From positions 1 to 49,095 of the forward strand of contig CAVGND010000010.1 of the NCBI GenBank assembly GCA_963630555.1: a DNA stretch of 49,095 nucleotides. The letters run 5' to 3'. Below are positions 15,443 through 24,527 of the stretch, piece by piece. A model generated the notes under the pieces. That model saw only the letters and a list, made by a program, of their open reading frames with translations. It made no database searches and had not been told where the DNA came from. The position numbers were made by a program, and so were the translations under genes. The stretch comes from CAVALG01 sp963630555. GTDB taxonomy: Bacteria; Bacillota; Clostridia; Oscillospirales; Acutalibacteraceae. Each line of letters starts with the position of its first letter. The stretch's first letter is position 1.

Positions 15443-16699
15443 ATGACTGAATATGAATATAAAATGAAATACGATGACGAATTTTTCGAGAATTTTCAGC
15501 GTCAATACGGCGTCGATACCAAAAACGGGAACGATAGTAATTTCAAAAGCCGCGAAGATTCAAAATCCCGAAAAAATGCCGAATCAAAAAAATCCGGAGG
15601 GCGGGGGAGAACGGCAGAACATAGCCGCAGCACCCGGCAAAGCAACTATAAAACCCATGTAACCGCACGCGATAACGCGCCCGCTGCAGAAAAGCAAAAA
15701 CCCCGTAAAAAACGCCGCCTTAAACGCGGCGTTAAAAATGCGGCGCTCGGATTTACGGCTGTAACACTTATAATTATTATGGCTTGCCTTCTGTTGCCTA
15801 ACTGTTTCGGCAGCGCCGGAAGGGGCGAGCAGTACAGGCAAATCGGTGTGCAGGCAAGCGCTGAGGATGCGGTGCAGTCGTCAACGGCGATAAAACCGTA
15901 TACAGTGGCTGACAATGTTGTAACATTGGGCGATGATGTGGATTGCAAAAACTGCGTACTTGTTGATGTTACCGATAATAAAATAATAGCCCAAAAAGAT
16001 GCCGACACGGTCATATATCCTGCGTCAATGACCAAAATCCTTACGCTTATTACGGCTGTTGAAAATATGACCGACCCGAACGCCGCTTTCACTTTCTCTT
16101 ATGAAATTACCGATCCGTTGTATGTGCAGGAGGCATCTGTCGTCGGATTTTCGGCAGGGGAAACCGTCGGTGTGACCGATATGCTGTACGGCTCCATCCT
16201 TGCTTCCGGAGCCGACGCTACCGCGGGACTCGCCATAACTATCTCCGGCAGTGAGGACGCTTTTGTTGCAGCTATGAATCAAAAGGTGCAGGATTTGGGG
16301 CTTACCACCGCAACTTTTAAAAACACAAGCGGATTACACGACCCCGAACATAAATGCACCGTTAAGGATATGGCTGTCCTGCTTGACTACGCTATGAAAA
16401 ACGAAACCTGCCGCAAGGTACTTACATCGGAAAGTTATACTACCGCACCAACCGCACAGCACCCCGAAGGAATAACGGTTACAAGCACCTTGTTCAGCCG
16501 CATTTACGGTTCCGAACCGGAAGGCGCAAATATAATAGCCGGCAAAACGGGGTATACTATCGAGGCGGGGAACTGCATCGCGTCGTATGCCGAGGGCGAT
16601 AACGGACACGGTTATATATTCGTTTCGGCGGGCGGCAGCGATAAATGGAAGGCGGTTTATGACCATATAAATGTGTATTCTGCATATGCAAAAGGCTGA
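15443..16699 (+). CDS. D-alanyl-D-alanine carboxypeptidase (peptidase S11) with long cytoplasmic tail
   Basis: Penicillin-binding-protein-type enzyme trimming the terminal D-Ala of peptidoglycan stem peptides. Residues 1-100 are an unusually long, charged, low-complexity tail rich in Lys, Arg, Ser and Asn; 101-120 form a membrane anchor (LIIIMACLLLPN); the catalytic domain follows outside. SxxK is Ser195-Met-Thr-Lys198 and KTG is 368-370. The SxN motif reads Ser255-Gly-Ala257, with Asn replaced by Ala. The frame is open from a GTG at 15410, but the ATG at 15443 has GGTGA at good spacing and is preferred. Monocistronic, 418 residues. Confidence 0.88.
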   Translation: MTEYEYKMKYDDEFFENFQRQYGVDTKNGNDSNFKSREDSKSRKNAESKKSGGRGRTAEHSRSTRQSNYKTHVTARDNAPAAEKQKPRKKRRLKRGVKNAALGFTAVTLIIIMACLLLPNCFGSAGRGEQYRQIGVQASAEDAVQSSTAIKPYTVADNVVTLGDDVDCKNCVLVDVTDNKIIAQKDADTVIYPASMTKILTLITAVENMTDPNAAFTFSYEITDPLYVQEASVVGFSAGETVGVTDMLYGSILASGADATAGLAITISGSEDAFVAAMNQKVQDLGLTTATFKNTSGLHDPEHKCTVKDMAVLLDYAMKNETCRKVLTSESYTTAPTAQHPEGITVTSTLFSRIYGSEPEGANIIAGKTGYTIEAGNCIASYAEGDNGHGYIFVSAGGSDKWKAVYDHINVYSAYAKG

Positions 16700-16744
16700 T
16701 TTCGGGAAAGAATTAAACACATTTAACGAATGTTATTTCGACTA

Positions 16745-16773
16745 TTGACAAACGATTTATACTGCCGTATAAT
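16745..16773 (+). promoter_or_regulatory. Perfect sigma-A promoter of the liv operon
   Basis: TTGACA (16745-16750), exactly 17 bases, TATAAT (16768-16773). It predicts a leader of about 160 bases before livK, long enough for regulation. Confidence 0.92.
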
Positions 16774-16837
16774 TTTAAAAAATTAAATATTTCGACACAT
16801 TTACGACATATTTAATTTTGCCCGTTTACGGTTTGTA

Positions 16838-16893
16838 TTTTCGGTTCTTTATAAGATATATGTGTATGTATATGTGTATGTACGAACCGAAAA
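16838..16893 (+). promoter_or_regulatory. Leader inverted repeat enclosing a tandem 12-bp repeat
   Basis: TTTTCGGTTC at 16838-16847 is perfectly complementary to GAACCGAAAA at 16884-16893. The loop holds two exact copies of ATATGTGTATGT (16858-16869 and 16870-16881). It lies in the livK 5' leader about 50 bases before the start codon. No T-run follows, so it is not a plain terminator; an RNA- or DNA-level regulator is possible. Confidence 0.6.
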
Positions 16894-16941
16894 ACACGCT
16901 CTGCTGAATGGGGATATTTCATTATGAAAGAGGTAGTAGTT

Positions 16942-18132
16942 ATGAAAAAGTTAGTTAAAGTGTTAAGCGTTGTTTTGGCGATGACTATGCTGATTCTTTG
17001 CTTTGCAGGCTGCGGTAAGTCCGGCAGTTCAAGCGATGCAATTAAAATCGGCGCAATCGGCCCCACAACAGGTGCTGCTGCAATTTACGGCACTGCGGTT
17101 AAAAACGCTGCCGAACTTGCGGTTGAAGAAATAAACGCTAAAGGCGATATTAAGTTCGAACTTAAATTTGAAGACGACGAACACGACCAGGAAAAATCGG
17201 TAAACGCTTACAATGCCCTTAAAGACTGGGGTATGCAGATACTTGTAGGCAGTGTAACAACTACCCCTTGTATTGCGGTTTCAACCGAAGCACACAATGA
17301 CAGTATTTTTGAACTCACACCGTCAGCTTCATCAACCGATGTTATCGGCGGTCAGCCGGATAAGGACGGTAACGTTACCGTTGAGCGTAAAGAAAACGTC
17401 TTCCAGATGTGCTTTACCGACCCGAACCAGGGTACCGCATCTGCCGACTATATCAGCAAACAGAAACTTGGTACCAAAATCGGCATAATCTACAATAATG
17501 CCGATGCGTATTCAACCGGTATCTATCAGAAATTTGTTACCGAAGCAGATGAACTCGGTCTTGATGTAGTTGATGTTGAAACATTTACCGACGATTCGGA
17601 TAAAGACTTCTCGTCACAGCTTAATAAGATTAAAGATGCAGGTGCCGACCTTATCTTCCTTCCTATGTATTATACACCGGCTTCCCTTATCCTTACCCAG
17701 GCAAATAAAATGAATTATAAACCTAAATTCTTTGGTGTTGACGGTCTTGACGGTATACTCACAATTAAAAACTTTGATACCACATTGGCTGAGGGCGTAA
17801 TGCTTCTTACCCCGTTCTCTGCTGACGCGACCGATGAAAAGACCCAGAACTTCGTTAAAAAGTATAAAGAAAAATACGGTGATGTTCCGAACCAGTTCGC
17901 AGCCGACGCTTACGATTGCATCTATGCGTTGTATGACGCTTGCAAGGCGAAAGGCATAACCGCTGATATGGATGCGGAAGAAATCTGCGAAAAACTTATT
18001 GAACAGTTCACAAGCAAAGACTTCAAGTTTGACGGACTTACCGGTGAAGGTATGACCTGGTCAAAATCGGGCGAAGTTTCCAAAGAACCCAAAGGTATGG
18101 TAATTAAAGACGGCGCTTACGTCGGAATGTGA
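16942..18132 (+). CDS. livK: Branched-chain amino acid ABC transporter substrate-binding lipoprotein
   Basis: Extracellular receptor for Leu/Ile/Val or related amino acids, feeding the LivHMGF transporter. Residues 1-24 are a lipoprotein signal peptide (KKLVKVL, hydrophobic core, FAGC) with lipidated Cys24. A Ser-rich linker follows, then a periplasmic-binding-protein type I fold starting IKIGAIGPTTGAAAIYG. Length is 396 residues. The ATG at 16942 has AGAGGT nine bases upstream; the in-frame ATG at 16924 lacks a site and would spoil the signal peptide. It is followed by a strong hairpin that may keep its mRNA more abundant than the membrane genes. Confidence 0.95.
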   Translation: MKKLVKVLSVVLAMTMLILCFAGCGKSGSSSDAIKIGAIGPTTGAAAIYGTAVKNAAELAVEEINAKGDIKFELKFEDDEHDQEKSVNAYNALKDWGMQILVGSVTTTPCIAVSTEAHNDSIFELTPSASSTDVIGGQPDKDGNVTVERKENVFQMCFTDPNQGTASADYISKQKLGTKIGIIYNNADAYSTGIYQKFVTEADELGLDVVDVETFTDDSDKDFSSQLNKIKDAGADLIFLPMYYTPASLILTQANKMNYKPKFFGVDGLDGILTIKNFDTTLAEGVMLLTPFSADATDEKTQNFVKKYKEKYGDVPNQFAADAYDCIYALYDACKAKGITADMDAEEICEKLIEQFTSKDFKFDGLTGEGMTWSKSGEVSKEPKGMVIKDGAYVGM

Positions 18133-18159
18133 TTTAATCATTTATACCAAACTTTTATT

Positions 18160-18225
18160 AAACTGCAATGGGGTGGTTTACCCCATTGCAGTTTGCGGAT
18201 ATTAAACGGGGTTGTTTTTCAACCC
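18160..18225 (+). promoter_or_regulatory. Intercistronic stem-loops between livK and livH
   Basis: A perfect 15-bp stem at 18160-18194 with loop GGTTT is followed by a 6-bp GGGTTG/CAACCC hairpin at 18209-18225. The first has no T-run, so it is more likely a 3'-end stabiliser or partial attenuator than a full terminator; the second is followed by TGATTTT. Such elements commonly raise binding-protein levels over permease levels; that role here is inference. Confidence 0.65.
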
Positions 18226-18351
18226 TGATTTTCTGCTATTATAACCTACATAATTTTGCAGTCTGTTATTGTTAAAACTCTGCCGCCATCAGCCGCCGTG
18301 GATTCGCAGGGAACAACGGATATTCAATCGCGGCAGAACGGAGCACGTCGT

Positions 18352-19233
18352 ATGACATTTTTATCTAACCTGATCAACGGAGTAAGCCTTGGCAGCGTTT
18401 ATGCGTTGATCGCGCTCGGGTATACAATGGTCTACGGTATAGCAAAGATGCTTAACTTTGCACACGGTGACGTAATAATGGTCGGCGCCTATATGTCCTA
18501 TATCGCAACAACCGCTATGGGATTTCCGCCGATGGTTTCCGTAATTTTTGCTATGCTTGTATGTACATTGCTCGGGATTTTAATTGAGAAGTTTGCCTAC
18601 AAACCGCTTAGAAAAGCGACCTCGCTTGCCGTGCTTATAACCGCTATCGGTATGAGTTATTTGCTGCAGAATATTGCGCTTTTGGTATTTAAAAGCGACC
18701 CGAAAAGTTTTAAATCCATAGTTTCTTTGGACTCACTTTCCCTGTTTGGCGGAAAACTTACAATAACTTCGGAATCAATCGTTACGGTTGCCGTATGCGT
18801 GGTAATAATGGTCGCATTGTCGGTCTTTACCAAAAAAAGCAAAATGGGTAAAGCAATGCGCGCCGTGTCGGAAGACAGGGGCGCTGCCGAACTTATGGGC
18901 ATAAATGTTAATGTAACAATTTCGGTTACCTTTGCCATAGGCAGTGCGCTTGCCGCAATAGCCGGCGTCCTTCTTTGCTCGGCTTACCCCGTCCTTGTCC
19001 CGACAACCGGTTCAATGCCCGGTATTAAGGCGTTTACGGCGGCGGTTTTCGGCGGCATAGGCTCTATTCCCGGCGCTATGGTCGGCGGTATACTGCTCGG
19101 CGTTATAGAAATTTTCAGTAAAGCGTATATTTCAACCCAACTGTCGGACGCTATTGTTTTTGCGGTTCTTATCATAGTTCTTCTTGTTAAGCCTACCGGC
19201 TTGCTCGGCAAGAAGATCAGCGAAAAGGTGTGA
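18352..19233 (+). CDS. livH: Branched-chain amino acid ABC transporter permease LivH
   Basis: One of two membrane subunits of the Liv transporter. The 293-residue protein begins TFLSNLINGVSLGSVYALIA and has about eight helices, with the LivH signature ALGYTMVYGIAKMLNFAHGD and the EAA-like loop around LMGINVNVTISVTFAIG. An upstream in-frame start at 18256 would add 32 polar residues unlike the family and has no site; the ATG at 18352 has GGAG eight bases away. It lies eight bases before livM. Confidence 0.95.
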   Translation: MTFLSNLINGVSLGSVYALIALGYTMVYGIAKMLNFAHGDVIMVGAYMSYIATTAMGFPPMVSVIFAMLVCTLLGILIEKFAYKPLRKATSLAVLITAIGMSYLLQNIALLVFKSDPKSFKSIVSLDSLSLFGGKLTITSESIVTVAVCVVIMVALSVFTKKSKMGKAMRAVSEDRGAAELMGINVNVTISVTFAIGSALAAIAGVLLCSAYPVLVPTTGSMPGIKAFTAAVFGGIGSIPGAMVGGILLGVIEIFSKAYISTQLSDAIVFAVLIIVLLVKPTGLLGKKISEKV

Positions 19234-19241
19234 GGTGCGAT

Positions 19242-20318
19242 ATGAGTAAAATTAAAAATATGAATCGCTTCACCCGTACTAATATTGAGTGTTACGGTAT
19301 AGTTGTATTGGCGTTTATTATTCTTTATCCGCTGCAGAATATGCGGCTTATAAGCAACTCCGTCAGCGGTCAGTTGGTTCCCATATGCGCGTATGTCGTT
19401 ATGGCTTTATCGCTTAACCTTACCGTCGGTGTTCTCGGTGAGCTAAGCCTCGGTCACGCCGGATTTATGAGCCTCGGTGCTTTTGCCGGTGTTGTGGCAG
19501 CCGGCTGCTTTAAAGACAGCATCGCTTCCGAGCCGTTGAGATTGCTTATCGCTATTGTTTTCGGTGCACTTATTGCCGCAATTGCGGGCTTTGTAATCGG
19601 TATTCCGGTTTTAAGGCTCCGCGGCGATTATCTTGCCATAGTAACATTAGCATTCGGCGAGATTATTAAAAATATAGTCAATTGCCTTTATATAGGTTAC
19701 GACAAATCGGGTATTCATTTCAGTATGAAGGATGCTGCATCCCTTAATCTCGAAAAAGGGCGCATCTTGCTTAACGGCCCGCAGGGTGCGGTCGGTAATT
19801 CGAAAATAGCAACCTTTACCGCAGGCATTATACTTATTTTATTTACACTGTTTATTATTTTGAACTTTGTAAACAGTCGTACGGGGCGTGCCGTCACCTC
19901 TATACGCGATAACCGCATTGCAGCCGAATCGGTCGGTATCAGTATTACAAAATATAAGATGATTGCGTTTGTTACTTCAGCTGCTCTTGCAGGTATGGCA
20001 GGCGCATTGTATGCTATGAACTTTTCGACCGTAATTGCCAAAAAGTTTGATTTCAACACTTCAATTCTTGTTTTGGTATTTGTTGTTTTGGGCGGTATGG
20101 GCAATATGTTCGGTTCTATAATCGCAACTACCGTGCTCTACATGCTTCCGGAACTTTTGCGCGAATTCTCGGATTACAGAATGCTTATATACGCAATTGT
20201 TCTTATACTTGTTATGATACTTACAAATAACGAAAAATCCAAGCAGGTTCTTTCCGGCTTTGCCGACAAGATTTTCAGAAGAACAAAAACAGGAGAGGGG
20301 GAACCCGTCAATGAATAA
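19242..20318 (+). CDS. livM: Branched-chain amino acid ABC transporter permease LivM
   Basis: Second membrane subunit of the Liv transporter, 358 residues, about nine to ten helices. The family motifs LTVGVLGELSLGHAGFMSLG and LRLRGDYLAIVTLAFGEI, the ATPase-contact loop, are clear. The ATG at 19242 has GAGGTG at good spacing; an upstream GTG overlaps the livH stop and is less likely. Its end overlaps the livG start by eight bases. Confidence 0.95.
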   Translation: MSKIKNMNRFTRTNIECYGIVVLAFIILYPLQNMRLISNSVSGQLVPICAYVVMALSLNLTVGVLGELSLGHAGFMSLGAFAGVVAAGCFKDSIASEPLRLLIAIVFGALIAAIAGFVIGIPVLRLRGDYLAIVTLAFGEIIKNIVNCLYIGYDKSGIHFSMKDAASLNLEKGRILLNGPQGAVGNSKIATFTAGIILILFTLFIILNFVNSRTGRAVTSIRDNRIAAESVGISITKYKMIAFVTSAALAGMAGALYAMNFSTVIAKKFDFNTSILVLVFVVLGGMGNMFGSIIATTVLYMLPELLREFSDYRMLIYAIVLILVMILTNNEKSKQVLSGFADKIFRRTKTGEGEPVNE

Positions 20319-21147
20319 CCCTAAAATGGTGCCGGTTCCCAGCCGCGGAATCATACCGGAACGCGATGTTGATAAACGCCCGATTCTTGAATGTTCACAT
20401 ATAGGCATTGACTTCGGGGGATTAACGGCGGTTGATGAGTTTACGCTGACAATAGGCAGAACCGAGATTGCCGGTCTTATAGGCCCTAACGGCGCCGGCA
20501 AGACTACGGTTTTTAACCTCCTTACAAATGTTTATCAGCCTACAAGAGGTACAATTTTGCTTGACGGATTGCCTACTGCAGGTAAAACCACCGCACAGAT
20601 CAATCGTATGGGTATAGCCCGTACCTTTCAGAATATCCGCCTTTTCTCAAATATGTCGGTAATTGATAATGTTAAGGTCGGCTTGAATAACTCAATAAAA
20701 GAGGGCTTTGCCGCTTCCGTTACGCATGCTTTCGGTTACAGAAAAGCCGAAAAAGCCGCTAAAGAACGGGCGCTTGAACTGCTCGACTTTTTCTCAATGG
20801 CGGATATGGCAAACGCCGAGGCGGGCAGCCTGCCCTACGGTGCGCAGCGCCGCCTTGAGATTGTCCGTGCCCTTGCAACAAATCCGAGCATAATCCTTTT
20901 GGATGAGCCGGCAGCAGGTATGAACCCCTCGGAAACTGCCGAGTTAATGGAAAATATCCGCCGTATACGCGATACTTTCCGGATAGCCGTTATGCTTATC
21001 GAGCACGATATGAGCCTTGTAATGAATATTTGCGAAGGTATCTGCGTTCTTGACCACGGAAAAGTTATTGCCAAAGGTACCCCGGATGAAATCAAAAATA
21101 ATCCCACGGTTATTGAGGCATATCTCGGAAAGAAAAAGGAGGGTTGA
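20311..21147 (+). CDS. livG: Branched-chain amino acid ABC transporter ATPase LivG
   Basis: Cytoplasmic ATPase powering uptake. Walker A is GPNGAGKTT with Lys64, the signature region is LPYGAQRRLEIVRAL, Walker B is IILLDEPAAGMNP, and the switch His is in LIEHDMSLVM. It carries about 27 extra N-terminal residues before the ABC domain, 278 in all. The ATG at 20311 with AGGAGAGGGG is preferred over a start at 20260 inside livM. The canonical signature Ser is Ala (YGAQ for SGGQ), as is usual in LivG. Confidence 0.95.
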   Translation: MNNPKMVPVPSRGIIPERDVDKRPILECSHIGIDFGGLTAVDEFTLTIGRTEIAGLIGPNGAGKTTVFNLLTNVYQPTRGTILLDGLPTAGKTTAQINRMGIARTFQNIRLFSNMSVIDNVKVGLNNSIKEGFAASVTHAFGYRKAEKAAKERALELLDFFSMADMANAEAGSLPYGAQRRLEIVRALATNPSIILLDEPAAGMNPSETAELMENIRRIRDTFRIAVMLIEHDMSLVMNICEGICVLDHGKVIAKGTPDEIKNNPTVIEAYLGKKKEG

Positions 21148-21151
21148 GCGA

Positions 21152-21850
21152 ATGCTTAAAGTTGATAATATAAATGTATATTACGGAAAAATTCGCGCCC
21201 TTAATGATGTTTCGTTCCAAGTCCAAAATGATGAAATAGTTGCCCTTATCGGTGCAAACGGTGCCGGTAAGTCAACCTCCCTTAAAACAATTTCGGGACT
21301 TCTGCGTACCAAAACGGGTTCTATTACTTTTATGGATGAGGATATAACCCATACCGAAGCATACAAACTTGTTGAAAAAGGTATGGCACATGTGCCGGAG
21401 GGCAGACGCATTTTCGCACAGATGACCGTTCTTGAAAACCTTGAAATGGGCGCGTATGTCAGTAAGGCTAATGTTCGCGATTCAATAAGCGATGTCTTTC
21501 AGCGTTTTCCGCGCCTTAAACACCGTAAAAATCAGATAGCAGGCACTCTTTCGGGCGGCGAACAGCAAATGCTCGCAATGGGCAGGGCGCTTATGAGCCA
21601 GCCGAAACTTCTGATGCTCGACGAGCCTTCAATGGGTCTTGCCCCAATACTTGTTCAGCAGATATTTGATATAATCGAAGAACTGCACAAAATGGGTACC
21701 ACCATATTGCTTGTTGAGCAGAATGCCGAAATGGCATTAAACATTGCCGACCGTGCCTATGTTCTTGAATCCGGCAGGGTAGCCCTGACCGGTACAGGCA
21801 AAGAACTGTTGGCAAGCGAATCGGTTAAAAAAGCCTATCTCGGCGGTTGA
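21152..21850 (+). CDS. livF: Branched-chain amino acid ABC transporter ATPase LivF
   Basis: Second ATPase subunit, 232 residues, starting MLKVDNINVYYGKI. Walker A GANGAGKST has Lys40, the signature is LSGGEQQMLAMGRAL, Walker B LLMLDEPSMGLAP, and the switch His is replaced by Gln in LVEQNAEMALNI, as is normal for LivF. The ATG at 21152, four bases after the livG stop and preceded by AAGGAGGG, is the start; an upstream frame runs inside livG. Last gene of the operon, ending just before a terminator. Confidence 0.96.
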   Translation: MLKVDNINVYYGKIRALNDVSFQVQNDEIVALIGANGAGKSTSLKTISGLLRTKTGSITFMDEDITHTEAYKLVEKGMAHVPEGRRIFAQMTVLENLEMGAYVSKANVRDSISDVFQRFPRLKHRKNQIAGTLSGGEQQMLAMGRALMSQPKLLMLDEPSMGLAPILVQQIFDIIEELHKMGTTILLVEQNAEMALNIADRAYVLESGRVALTGTGKELLASESVKKAYLGG

Positions 21851-21862
21851 TCTCAACAAATC

Positions 21863-21899
21863 AAAAATCGGCACTGCAAAAATGCAGCGCCGATTTTTT
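21863..21899. terminator. Bidirectional terminator between livF and the GNAT gene
   Basis: AAAAATCGGC and GCCGATTTTTT flank an inner CTGCA/TGCAG stem with an AAAA loop. T-runs occur on both strands, so it can end the plus-strand liv operon and the convergent minus-strand acetyltransferase gene. Confidence 0.9.
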
Positions 21900-21919
21900 G
21901 TCGGTTTCTATAACACCGA

Positions 21920-22441
21920 TTATATAACTTTGTAAACATACCTGTAAAGTTTCCCCCGGATATCGTTGAATTCGGTTTCATTTATGCCGCCGCCATACGT
22001 CATAATATAAAGCGGAACGGGATTTTTGCCTTCTTCCATAGCAGGCTGAACATACTCATACCGATTAAGTTTAAAACCGTTTCGTTCATAAAACGATATC
22101 CGCCGTTCAGCAATTTTGTTTTCGGGCAATTCGACTTCAAGACATATTTTTTTGTCGGTCATGGCGGTAAGTTCCGCAAGCATTCGGCTGCCGAGCCCTT
22201 TACCTCGTTGGGTGGGTGATACGGCAAAATGCTCGATATACAGCCACTTTTCAAATTCCCATATTGCAAAAAATCCTAAAACCCGCTTGCCGCCGTCATC
22301 TTTAACCGTATAAATGCGGTATTTTTCATCGTCAAACAGGGCGGCTTGCCCCTCGCGTTTCCTGCGCTCGTCCGGCGGAAAACTTGTTTCCATAAGCGTA
22401 TATATATCGTCAAAATCACAAATTTCAGAAATTTTAAGCAT
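21920..22441 (-). CDS. GNAT-family N-acetyltransferase
   Basis: Small acetyl-CoA-dependent acetyltransferase of 173 residues with unknown substrate. The GNAT core is visible: an N-terminal SFPPDERRKRE segment, then the acetyl-CoA motif VSPTQRGKGLGSRML and the late strand ISFYERNGFKLN. The ATG at 22441 is preceded by AAAGG; the longer frame to 22480 would start inside the groEL terminator. It lies downstream of groEL on the same strand but behind a terminator, so probably separately or weakly expressed. Confidence 0.82.
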   Translation of the reverse strand: MLKISEICDFDDIYTLMETSFPPDERRKREGQAALFDDEKYRIYTVKDDGGKRVLGFFAIWEFEKWLYIEHFAVSPTQRGKGLGSRMLAELTAMTDKKICLEVELPENKIAERRISFYERNGFKLNRYEYVQPAMEEGKNPVPLYIMTYGGGINETEFNDIRGKLYRYVYKVI

Positions 22442-22456
22442 TGTTTTATACCTTTT

Positions 22457-22494
22457 TAAAGAAACACCGACCGCCCGCATAGGGCAAATCGGTG
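22457..22494 (-). terminator. Terminator of groESL
   Basis: On the minus strand CACCGA pairs with TCGGTG, extended inward by TTGCCC/GGGCGG with one bulge, then TTTCTTTAAAAA. It lies about 50 bases after the groEL stop codon. Confidence 0.7.
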
Positions 22495-22543
22495 CTTGTT
22501 TTTATAAGTTTGCAAGTCCTGCAGCAGATGTCCTGCAATCAGA

Positions 22544-24178
22544 TTAATACATACCGCCTGCTGCCGCCGCTGCCTGAGCCGCCGCTGCGTCTGCTGCCGG
22601 GTCTTTCTTATCGGCAACCAGACTTTCGGTGGTCAGTATCATTGAAGCGACCGAAGCCGCGTTTTGAAGTGCGGAACGTGTAACCTTAGTCGGGTCAACA
22701 ATACCTGCTTCAATCATATCGGTGTATTCTTCTTTATATGCGTCAAAACCGTAGTTTGCCTTGCCGCTTGCTATTATCTTGTCAATAATAACCGAGCCTT
22801 CAAGACCTGCATTGTAAGCAATTTGACGGATAGGCGATTCCATCGCTTTAAGAACTATGTTAATACCTGTTTTAACGTCGCCGTCCGCATCGTCAAGCAG
22901 TGCTTTTACGGCGGGGATAGCATTAATAAGCGCAACGCCGCCGCCTGCAACAATGCCTTCCTCAACTGCCGCCTTGGTCGCCGCAAGTGCGTCTTCAATG
23001 CGCATCTTCTTATCTTTCATTTCAATTTCGGTAGCCGCGCCGACCTTAATAACCGCAACGCCGCCGGCAAGTTTAGCCAGGCGCTCCTGCAGTTTTTCAC
23101 GGTCAAATTCAGATGTGGTTTCCTCAATCTGTGCGCGTATCTGCGAAACACGAGCCTTAATAGCGTCGGAGTCGCCTGCACCGTCAACAATAATTGTATT
23201 TTCTTTGCCGACCTTTACCTGACGCGCTTTACCGAGTTGTGAAAGTTGCGTGTCTTTGAGTTCAAGACCGAGTTCAGAAGTAATTACTTCGCCGCCCGTG
23301 AGGATAGCAATATCCTGCAGCATCTCTTTTCTTCTGTCGCCGAAACCGGGCGCCTTAACGCCTACGCAGGTGAATGTGCCCCTGAGTTTATTTACAATAA
23401 TGGTTGAAAGTGCCTCGCCCTCAATATCCTCCGCAATTATAAGCAGTTTCTTGCCGGCCTGAACAACCTGTTCGAGCAGCGGGAGAACTTCCTGTATGTT
23501 GGAAATCTTTTTGTCGGTTATAAGGATAAGCGGATCGTCCAAAACGGCTTCCATCTTATCCGTATCTGTCGCCATATACGGCGTGATGTATCCGCGGTCA
23601 AACTGCATACCTTCCACAACTTCGGAATATGTGTCGGCAGTTTTCGATTCTTCAACGGTTATAACACCGTCAGCCGATACCTTTTCCATCGCTTCGGCGA
23701 TAAGTTTTCCGATGAATTCATCGGCTGATGAAACTGCCGCAACACGGGCAATGTCGGATGAACCGCTGACTTTTTTTGAATTGTTTTCAATAGTCTTAAC
23801 CGCAGCGTCAACCGCAAGACCGATACCTTTTTTTACAATCATCGGATTTGCGCCGGCAGCAACGTTTTTCATACCCTCTTTAACAAGTGCCTGTGCCAGA
23901 ATGGTGGCGGTCGTAGTGCCGTCGCCCGCACAGTCGTTGGTCTTGGTTGCAACTTCTTTAACAAGTTGTGCACCCATATTTTCAAACGGGTCGTCAAGTT
24001 CAATATCTTTTGCTATCGTAACACCGTCATTTGTAATAAGCGGCGCACCGTATTTTTTATCAAGAACCACGTTTCTGCCCTTGGGCCCGAGCGTAACCTT
24101 TACGGTGTTTGCAAGTTGGTCAACACCGGCTTGCAGGCTTTTTCTGGCGTCTTCGCCGTATAAAATCTGTTTAGCCAT
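22544..24178 (-). CDS. groL: Chaperonin GroEL (60 kDa)
   Basis: Double-ring ATP-dependent folding chamber subunit, 544 residues. N-terminal AKQILYGEDARKSL, the ATP site GPKGRNVVLDKKYGAP, and GDGTTTATILAQA are canonical. The C terminus is Ala-rich and ends GGMY, with only one GGM unit rather than the repeated GGM tail of E. coli; this is common in Bacillota. Second gene of a CIRCE-controlled operon, with GGAGAG before its ATG. Confidence 0.98.
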   Translation of the reverse strand: MAKQILYGEDARKSLQAGVDQLANTVKVTLGPKGRNVVLDKKYGAPLITNDGVTIAKDIELDDPFENMGAQLVKEVATKTNDCAGDGTTTATILAQALVKEGMKNVAAGANPMIVKKGIGLAVDAAVKTIENNSKKVSGSSDIARVAAVSSADEFIGKLIAEAMEKVSADGVITVEESKTADTYSEVVEGMQFDRGYITPYMATDTDKMEAVLDDPLILITDKKISNIQEVLPLLEQVVQAGKKLLIIAEDIEGEALSTIIVNKLRGTFTCVGVKAPGFGDRRKEMLQDIAILTGGEVITSELGLELKDTQLSQLGKARQVKVGKENTIIVDGAGDSDAIKARVSQIRAQIEETTSEFDREKLQERLAKLAGGVAVIKVGAATEIEMKDKKMRIEDALAATKAAVEEGIVAGGGVALINAIPAVKALLDDADGDVKTGINIVLKAMESPIRQIAYNAGLEGSVIIDKIIASGKANYGFDAYKEEYTDMIEAGIVDPTKVTRSALQNAASVASMILTTESLVADKKDPAADAAAAQAAAAAGGMY

Positions 24179-24216
24179 AATAAATCTCTCCTTTTTAATT
24201 TTACAGACCTTGCCGA

Positions 24217-24501
24217 TTATTCAACTATGGCAAGTATATCCGATTGACGAACGATGCTGTATTCTTCACCGTCTATCTTAACTTCAGTGCCTGAGTATCT
24301 GCCGGTTATAACACGGTCGCCGACTTTAACGAGCATTTTAACCTCGTTTCCGTCAACCATTCCGCCCGGCCCTACCGAAACCACTTCGGCTATCTGCGGC
24401 TTTTCCTGTGCGGCTGCCGCAAGTATAATGCCGCTTTTTGTTGTTTCTTCGGCAGCGGTTGCTTTAACAACAACTCTGTCTGCTAACGGTTTGATCGTCA
24501 T
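24217..24501 (-). CDS. groS: Co-chaperonin GroES (10 kDa)
   Basis: Heptameric lid of the GroEL chamber, 94 residues, starting MTIKPLADRVVVKATAAEE and containing the mobile loop (TTKSGIIL) that contacts GroEL. First gene of the groESL operon, with GGAGG upstream and a CIRCE operator just beyond, so heat-shock repression by HrcA is expected although hrcA is not in this window. Confidence 0.98.
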   Translation of the reverse strand: MTIKPLADRVVVKATAAEETTKSGIILAAAAQEKPQIAEVVSVGPGGMVDGNEVKMLVKVGDRVITGRYSGTEVKIDGEEYSIVRQSDILAIVE

Positions 24502-24527
24502 TATAAATTACCTCCTGATATCTACTT

